NCBI GenBank assembly: GCA_035720425.1
Contig: DASTOB010000119.1
Coordinates: 1 to 64,000, forward strand
Reading direction: 5' to 3'
Length of the DNA: 64,000 bases
DNA from: DASTOB01 sp035720425
Lineage (GTDB): Bacteria; Chloroflexota; Limnocylindria; Limnocylindrales; CSP1-4
Position numbers and translations under genes: made by a program. Shown here one piece after another: positions 60,100-64,000 of this stretch. Under the pieces are notes generated by a model. The model was not told the origin of the DNA. It saw nothing but the letters and a program-made list of their open reading frames with translations, and made no database searches. Numbering within the stretch: the first letter of the stretch is position 1; every line of letters begins with the position of its first letter.

Positions 60100-61128
60100 A
60101 TGCGCCGGCCGCGCTGGCTGATCCCGTGGCTGCTCATGGCCCCGGGCCTGCTGTGGCTGCTCGCGTTCTTCGTCCTGCCGAACATCCAGATGGTCGCCAT
60201 GTCCCTCTCGTCGGGGACGATCGGGACCGGGTTTCAGCTCACGTGGGACTTTGACAACTACGTCGGCGCATTCGGGCGGTTTCCGGACAACTTCCGGAAC
60301 TCGCTCGTCTACGGCGGCCTGGCGACGCTGCTGACCTTCCTGATCGGCTACCCGCTCGCCTACGGCATCGCCGTTCGTGGCGGGCGCTACAAGAACCTGC
60401 TCCTCTTCCTCGTCATCGCCCCGTTCTTCACGAGCTTTCTCATCCGGGTCATCTCGTGGCGGATCATCCTCGGTGACAACGGCCCGATCATCGCCGTCGT
60501 CCGTGACGCGCTGTCGCTCGTGCCGGCCAACTTCTCGATCATCAACACGCCGCTCGCGGTCGTGTCCGGTCTTACCTACCAGTTCCTGCCGTTCATGGTC
60601 CTCCCGCTGTACGTGTCGCTCGAAAAGATCGATCACCGCCTCATCGAGGCCGCCCGCGACCTCTACGCCGGGCCATGGCGACGCGGCGGGCTCGTGGTGG
60701 GCGGCGCCGGCGGGGCGGCCCTCGTCGGCGTGCTCCTGTTCGCCCTCGGTTACGCGGACCCGTCGCTCGACGGCCTCGTCGGCTCTCTGCCGGCCATGGT
60801 CGTCGGTGGGCTCGCCGGCGCGGCGATCGGCTCGCTCCTCGTGTCGGAGTCGTTCGTCCGGGTCACCTTCCCCCTCAGCCTGCCCGGCGTGTTCGCCGGC
60901 TCGATCCTCGTGTTCATCCCGTCCATCGGCGACTTCGTCAACGCCGAGCTGCTCGGTAACCCGAAGACGCAGATGGTCGGCAACGTCATCCAGGGTCGCT
61001 TCCTCCAGCAGAACGACTACCCCACCGCGGCGGCGCTGTCGTTCATCCTCATGGCCGCGATCCTCGTCGCGATTGCGATCTACGCGCGCGTCCTCGGGAC
61101 CGAGGAACTGACCGGGGGTCGCGCGTGA
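60100..61128 (+). CDS. potB: Polyamine ABC permease PotB with large insertion in the EAA loop
   Basis: A 342-residue inner-membrane permease, longer than the usual 275-300. The N-terminal half matches PotB/PotH (SGTIGTGFQLTWDFDNYVGAF, NSLVYGGLATLLTFLIGYPLAYGIA, APFFTSFLIRVISWRIILGDNG). In PotB proteins LIEAARDLGA-x-PW-xx-F-xx-VTLPLSLPG is continuous. Here EAARDLYAGPWRR (residues 183-195) is followed by about 56 extra residues (about 196-251, two hydrophobic helices with ADPSLDG between) before FVRVTFPLSLPG. The insertion has no frameshift or stop, and PotC next door has a normal loop. It would add a membrane hairpin in the cytoplasmic coupling helix. The start is ATG; the stop overlaps the potC start. 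Confidence 0.9.
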   Translation: MRRPRWLIPWLLMAPGLLWLLAFFVLPNIQMVAMSLSSGTIGTGFQLTWDFDNYVGAFGRFPDNFRNSLVYGGLATLLTFLIGYPLAYGIAVRGGRYKNLLLFLVIAPFFTSFLIRVISWRIILGDNGPIIAVVRDALSLVPANFSIINTPLAVVSGLTYQFLPFMVLPLYVSLEKIDHRLIEAARDLYAGPWRRGGLVVGGAGGAALVGVLLFALGYADPSLDGLVGSLPAMVVGGLAGAAIGSLLVSESFVRVTFPLSLPGVFAGSILVFIPSIGDFVNAELLGNPKTQMVGNVIQGRFLQQNDYPTAAALSFILMAAILVAIAIYARVLGTEELTGGRA

Positions 61129-61991
61129 GCACGACGCGCCGGATCCGCGCCTTCGTCGATCGCTGGGCCGTCCCCGCGTTCACGGCCCTCGTAATCGGCT
61201 ACCTGCTCCTGCCGGTCGCGATCATGATCGCCTTCTCGTTCAACGACCCGCCCGGCCGCTTCAACTTCGTGTGGGGCGAGTTCTCGCTCGCCGCCTGGGG
61301 CAACCCGCTCGGCCGACCTCGCCTCGAGGACGCGATCACGACGAGCCTCGGCGTCGCGTTCGTGTCGACCATCGCCGCGACGTCGCTCGGAACGCTCATC
61401 GCACTCGCCCTGTCGCGGTACCAGTTCCGCGGCCAGGGCGCGACGAACCTGTTCATCTTCGTGCCAATGGCGACTCCGGAGATCGTGCTCGGGGCGAGCC
61501 TGCTCACGCTGTTCGTCGCGACCGCCCAGGAGCCGCTCCGGACGCTGACCGGCGGGGCGCTGTTCCCGCTCGGGTTCCAGACCATCCTCGTCGCCCACAT
61601 CATGTTCAACATCAGCTACGTCGTCGTCACCGTCCGCGCCCGCCTCCAGGGCTTTGACCGGCGGCTCGAGGAAGCGGCCATGGACCTCGGGGCGAACGAG
61701 TGGTCGACCTTCTGGCGGGTCACGTTCCCGCTCATCTTCCCGGGCATCATGGCCGCCGCCCTGCTCGCCTTTTCCCTGTCGATCGACGACTTCATCATCA
61801 CGACGTTCACGGCAGGCACGTCGAACACGTTCCCGATCTGGGTCTGGGCGAGCATTCGCAACAACCTGCCGCCGCAGATCCACGTGATCGGGACGATCAT
61901 CTTCGTCGTCGCTGTCGGGCTCGTCGTGATCTCGACGATCGTCGGCAACCGGAACAACCGCGCCGCCGGCGCCGTGCTCGCTCCCCGCTGA
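61125..61991 (+). CDS. potC: Polyamine ABC transporter permease PotC
   Basis: A 288-residue permease with six membrane helices. The EAA loop is normal: LEEAAMDLGANEWSTFWRVTFPLIFPG (about residues 182-208) runs uninterrupted. FSLSIDDFIITTFTAGTSNTFPIWVWASIRN is a signature of PotC/PotI. The GTG start overlaps the potB stop (GTGA). It forms the second half of the membrane channel with PotB. The aminotransferase gene follows 27 bp later on the same strand. Confidence 0.93.
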   Translation: MSTTRRIRAFVDRWAVPAFTALVIGYLLLPVAIMIAFSFNDPPGRFNFVWGEFSLAAWGNPLGRPRLEDAITTSLGVAFVSTIAATSLGTLIALALSRYQFRGQGATNLFIFVPMATPEIVLGASLLTLFVATAQEPLRTLTGGALFPLGFQTILVAHIMFNISYVVVTVRARLQGFDRRLEEAAMDLGANEWSTFWRVTFPLIFPGIMAAALLAFSLSIDDFIITTFTAGTSNTFPIWVWASIRNNLPPQIHVIGTIIFVVAVGLVVISTIVGNRNNRAAGAVLAPR

Positions 61992-62017
61992 TCCGGAACC
62001 CGGAAAGGACCGTTCCC

Positions 62018-63370
62018 ATGGTCGACACCGCCGAACCCGCCGCTGCCACCGCGTCTGCCGCTGAAGCCGCGTCCGCCGCCGCGCCGCTCCCCGACCGGTC
62101 CGTCGTGCCGGCCGTGTGGAGCCGGATCACGAACCTCATCGTCGAGCGCGGCGAGGGCTCGTGGCTCGTCACCCGGGACGGCGAGCGGTACCTCGACTAC
62201 AGCTCCGGAATCGGGGTCACGAACACCGGGCACGCCCACCCCCGGGTGGCGGCGGCGATCGCGGACCAGGCGAGCCGGCTCATCCACGGCCAGCAGAACA
62301 TCGTCTTCCACGAACCCGGGCTCCGGCTGTACGACCGGCTGGCCGGACTGCTGCCGGGCGGCCCGTGGCAGGCGTTCCTGTCGAACTCGGGGGCGGAGGC
62401 GGTCGAGGCGGCGGTCAAGCTCGCCCGGGTCGCCACGGGACGGCCGTCGGTCGTCGCCTTCCGCGGCGGCTTTCACGGCCGGACCGCCCAGGCGATGGCG
62501 CTCACGAGCGCCAAGGACGTTTACCGGGTGGCCTTCGAGCCACTGCCGGGGTCCGTCTATCACACCCCCTTCCCGTACTGCTACCGGGCACCCGGCGGCG
62601 CGCACGACCCGGCCGCCTGCACGTGCTCGTGGGAGGCGGACCTCGAGCTCCTCTTCCACCAGCTCGTCGACCCGGCCCGGGTGGCGGCGGTCATCGTCGA
62701 GCCGGTCCTCGGCGAGGGCGGCTACGTCGTCCCGCCGCCGACGTTCCTGCCCCGCCTGCGCGAGATCACTCGCCGCCACGGCATCCTCCTCGTGGCCGAC
62801 GAGATCCAGACCGGCTACGGCCGGACCGGTCGGGTCTTCGCGATCGAGCACAGCGGGGTCGAGCCGGACATCCTGGTCATGGCCAAGGGCATCGCGTCGG
62901 GACTCCCCCTGTCGGGCATCCTCGCCCGGCGCGAGCTCGTCGAGCGCTGGACGCCGGGCTCGCACGGCGGGACGTACGGCGGCAACGTCGTCGCCTGCGC
63001 CGCCGCGCTGGCCACGCTCGACGTGATCCGCGACGAGGACCTCGTTGCCAACGCTGCGGCGCGCGGGGCGCAGTTCCTGGCCGGGCTGCGCGAGTTCGCG
63101 GCCGGCCACGACGTGATCGGCGACGTCCGCGGCCTCGGGCTCATGCTCGCCCTCGAGTTCGTCCGACCGCGCGAGGGCGACGGCCGCGTGCCGGACGCCG
63201 CGCTCACCAAGCGGGTCATCGCCGAGGCGCTCGAGCGCCGGCTCATCGTCCTGTCCGCCGGCACGTTCGCCAACGTCGTGCGGATCATCCCGCCGCTCGT
63301 GACGACCACGGAAGAGGTCGGCCTCGCCCTCGGCATCCTCGAGGAGAGCCTCGCCGCGGCCGTCGCCTGA
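62018..63370 (+). CDS. Class III aminotransferase (GABA/putrescine-type)
   Basis: A 450-residue PLP enzyme. YLDYSSGIGVTNTGHAHPRV (about residues 65-84) and FLSNSGAEAVEAAVKLAR are fold-type I landmarks; FRGGFHGRTAQAMALTS follows. The PLP-pairing Asp lies in ILLVADEIQTGYGRTG, and the Schiff-base Lys in LVMAKGIASGLPLSG (about residue 290). GGTYGGNVVACAAALATLDV is also standard. Located immediately after potABCD genes, it probably removes the amino group of putrescine or of GABA derived from it; ornithine-type activity is possible. The first 27 residues are an Ala-rich unconserved extension. AAAGGA lies 9 bases before the ATG. Confidence 0.9.
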   Translation: MVDTAEPAAATASAAEAASAAAPLPDRSVVPAVWSRITNLIVERGEGSWLVTRDGERYLDYSSGIGVTNTGHAHPRVAAAIADQASRLIHGQQNIVFHEPGLRLYDRLAGLLPGGPWQAFLSNSGAEAVEAAVKLARVATGRPSVVAFRGGFHGRTAQAMALTSAKDVYRVAFEPLPGSVYHTPFPYCYRAPGGAHDPAACTCSWEADLELLFHQLVDPARVAAVIVEPVLGEGGYVVPPPTFLPRLREITRRHGILLVADEIQTGYGRTGRVFAIEHSGVEPDILVMAKGIASGLPLSGILARRELVERWTPGSHGGTYGGNVVACAAALATLDVIRDEDLVANAAARGAQFLAGLREFAAGHDVIGDVRGLGLMLALEFVRPREGDGRVPDAALTKRVIAEALERRLIVLSAGTFANVVRIIPPLVTTTEEVGLALGILEESLAAAVA

Positions 63371-63373
63371 GTC

Positions 63374-63781
63374 GTGGACAGCCATCGTCTCGACGCCTTC
63401 GCCGCCGCGCTCGACCGGATCCGCGTGGAGGACCTGTTCAGCCTCGCGGCCCGCCCGGCAGACCCGGACCTGCGCGTCGCCGCCCGCGAGGAGGCGGCGC
63501 GACTGGCGGAACAGGCCGGGCGGAGCGTGGAGCTTGCCGCCACCCACGAGCGGATCGAGCGCTACGTCCTCGCCCTGTTCAATGCCTCGACCCTCCAGCC
63601 GGGCTGGATGGAGGCGAATTGGGGCCGGCCGGGCAGCGCGGCCGACCGCGCGCACCTTGCGGCATCCCTGCGCGACGCGGTCACCGCCCTGTCCGTCGAG
63701 GATCTCGTGCCGTCATGGATCGTCGACGAGCTGCTCGGCCCGTGGGCGACGCTCCTCGAGGACGATACGGTCAGCCGTTGA
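63374..63781 (+). CDS. Hypothetical helical protein at the end of the polyamine operon
   Basis: A 135-residue protein I do not recognise. It is alpha-helical and charged (DSHRLDAFAAALDRIRVEDLF, EEAARLAEQAGRSVELAATHERIERYVLALFNAS) with a conserved-looking PGWMEANWGRPGSAADRAHLAASL. GTG start, 3 bp after the aminotransferase stop, suggests co-transcription. No membrane segment or motif is seen. It overlaps the convergent gene by 11 bp. Confidence 0.6.
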   Translation: MDSHRLDAFAAALDRIRVEDLFSLAARPADPDLRVAAREEAARLAEQAGRSVELAATHERIERYVLALFNASTLQPGWMEANWGRPGSAADRAHLAASLRDAVTALSVEDLVPSWIVDELLGPWATLLEDDTVSR

Positions 63782-64000
63782 CGAAGCCGGTCGTGTCGAC
63801 GACCTCGAAGTTCGCCCCGACGATCGCGTGGAGGTCGTGCAGCTCATCGTCGTCCCAGCCGGAGCTCGGGGCGCCGGTGATGTACCAAGCGGCGCCGTTG
63901 TCGGCGAGGATCGCCCCGTAGCGCTGGAGCGCGACGAGCACGACCCGCGCCTGGGGGCCGAAGCCGGAGAGGTCGACGTCGCTTCGGAGGCGCACCCGCA
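63771..64000 (-). CDS. C-terminal end of an unknown protein (partial, 5' end outside)
   Basis: The open frame runs off the right edge of the window; only the last 76 codons or so are visible. The text (DLSGFGPQARVVLVALQRYG, then ADNGAAWYITGAPSSGWDDD and LHDLHAIVGANFEVVDT) resembles a conserved C-terminus found in actinobacterial and Chloroflexota secreted or surface proteins of unknown function, where a Tyr-Gly, an Asn-Gly and a Trp-Asp-Asp stretch recur. A GTG at 63995 is probably internal. No domain can be named. Confidence 0.55.
   Translation of the reverse strand, partial: RVRLRSDVDLSGFGPQARVVLVALQRYGAILADNGAAWYITGAPSSGWDDDELHDLHAIVGANFEVVDTTGFVNG

Overview
The window is about 64 kb of GC-rich, densely packed bacterial chromosome. 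Roughly a third of the genes start with GTG, and many adjacent genes overlap by ATGA or GTGA. The mix of genes (DUF4446, FhaA/FhaB beside RodA/PBP, a T-box before valS, YihY, FmdB, tig-clpP-clpX) fits a high-GC Chloroflexota lineage or a relative with actinobacteria-like features. That placement is inference; no rRNA is present. I see no prophage, insertion sequence or CRISPR array. The content is mostly housekeeping and transport.

Layout. 1-7000: a UvrD-type helicase with a nuclease-like tail (its 3' end lies outside the window), DUF4446, rarA, murJ. 7019-12742: a secreted C39-like peptidase, L-lactate dehydrogenase, and a three-gene cluster that looks like a non-canonical serine pathway (class V aminotransferase, SerA, histidine-superfamily phosphatase). 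12755-18380 (minus): ECF sigma, anti-sigma, MoxR, DUF58, transglutaminase. 18649-26387: a translationally coupled operon of cyclase-family hydrolase, CPA2 antiporter, glucose dehydrogenase, GH63-like glucosidase and GH133 debranching enzyme. 26395-30830 (minus): fhaA-fhaB-rodA-PBP plus a small membrane protein, without the Ser/Thr kinase and phosphatase genes of the mycobacterial version.

31020-34749: zinc-ribbon proteins, YihY, FmdB and a small HTH protein. 34834-40296: LacI regulator, AglEFG-type sugar ABC importer (no ATPase gene) and a ROK fructokinase, with a promoter/operator before lacI and a strong hairpin between binding-protein and permease genes. 40274-43343: valS with a well-formed valine T-box leader (specifier GUC). 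43446-47212: clpX, clpP, tig, tRNA-Leu(UAG). 47213-47671 is a repeat-rich non-coding stretch. 47672-50577: nitrilase, holin-X family membrane protein and unknowns.

50753-56203: a cluster with a cyclic-nucleotide flavour: cinA with an altered C-terminal motif, a stand-alone cNMP-binding protein, a Crp/Fnr regulator with a palindrome upstream, an MBL hydrolase and a class III nucleotide cyclase fused to an AAA ATPase. 56233-57312: Mrp/ApbC. 57555-63370: a polyamine ABC operon (potA, potD, potB, potC) plus a class III aminotransferase, behind a near-consensus promoter. PotB carries an unusual insertion of about 56 residues within its EAA loop. Two hypotheticals close the window.

The observations I consider most worth checking are the PotB insertion, the kinase-less FHA/RodA/PBP cluster, the serine cluster, the cyclase/cNMP neighbourhood with a Shine-Dalgarno-masking hairpin, the repeat array at 47345-47594 and the T-box.
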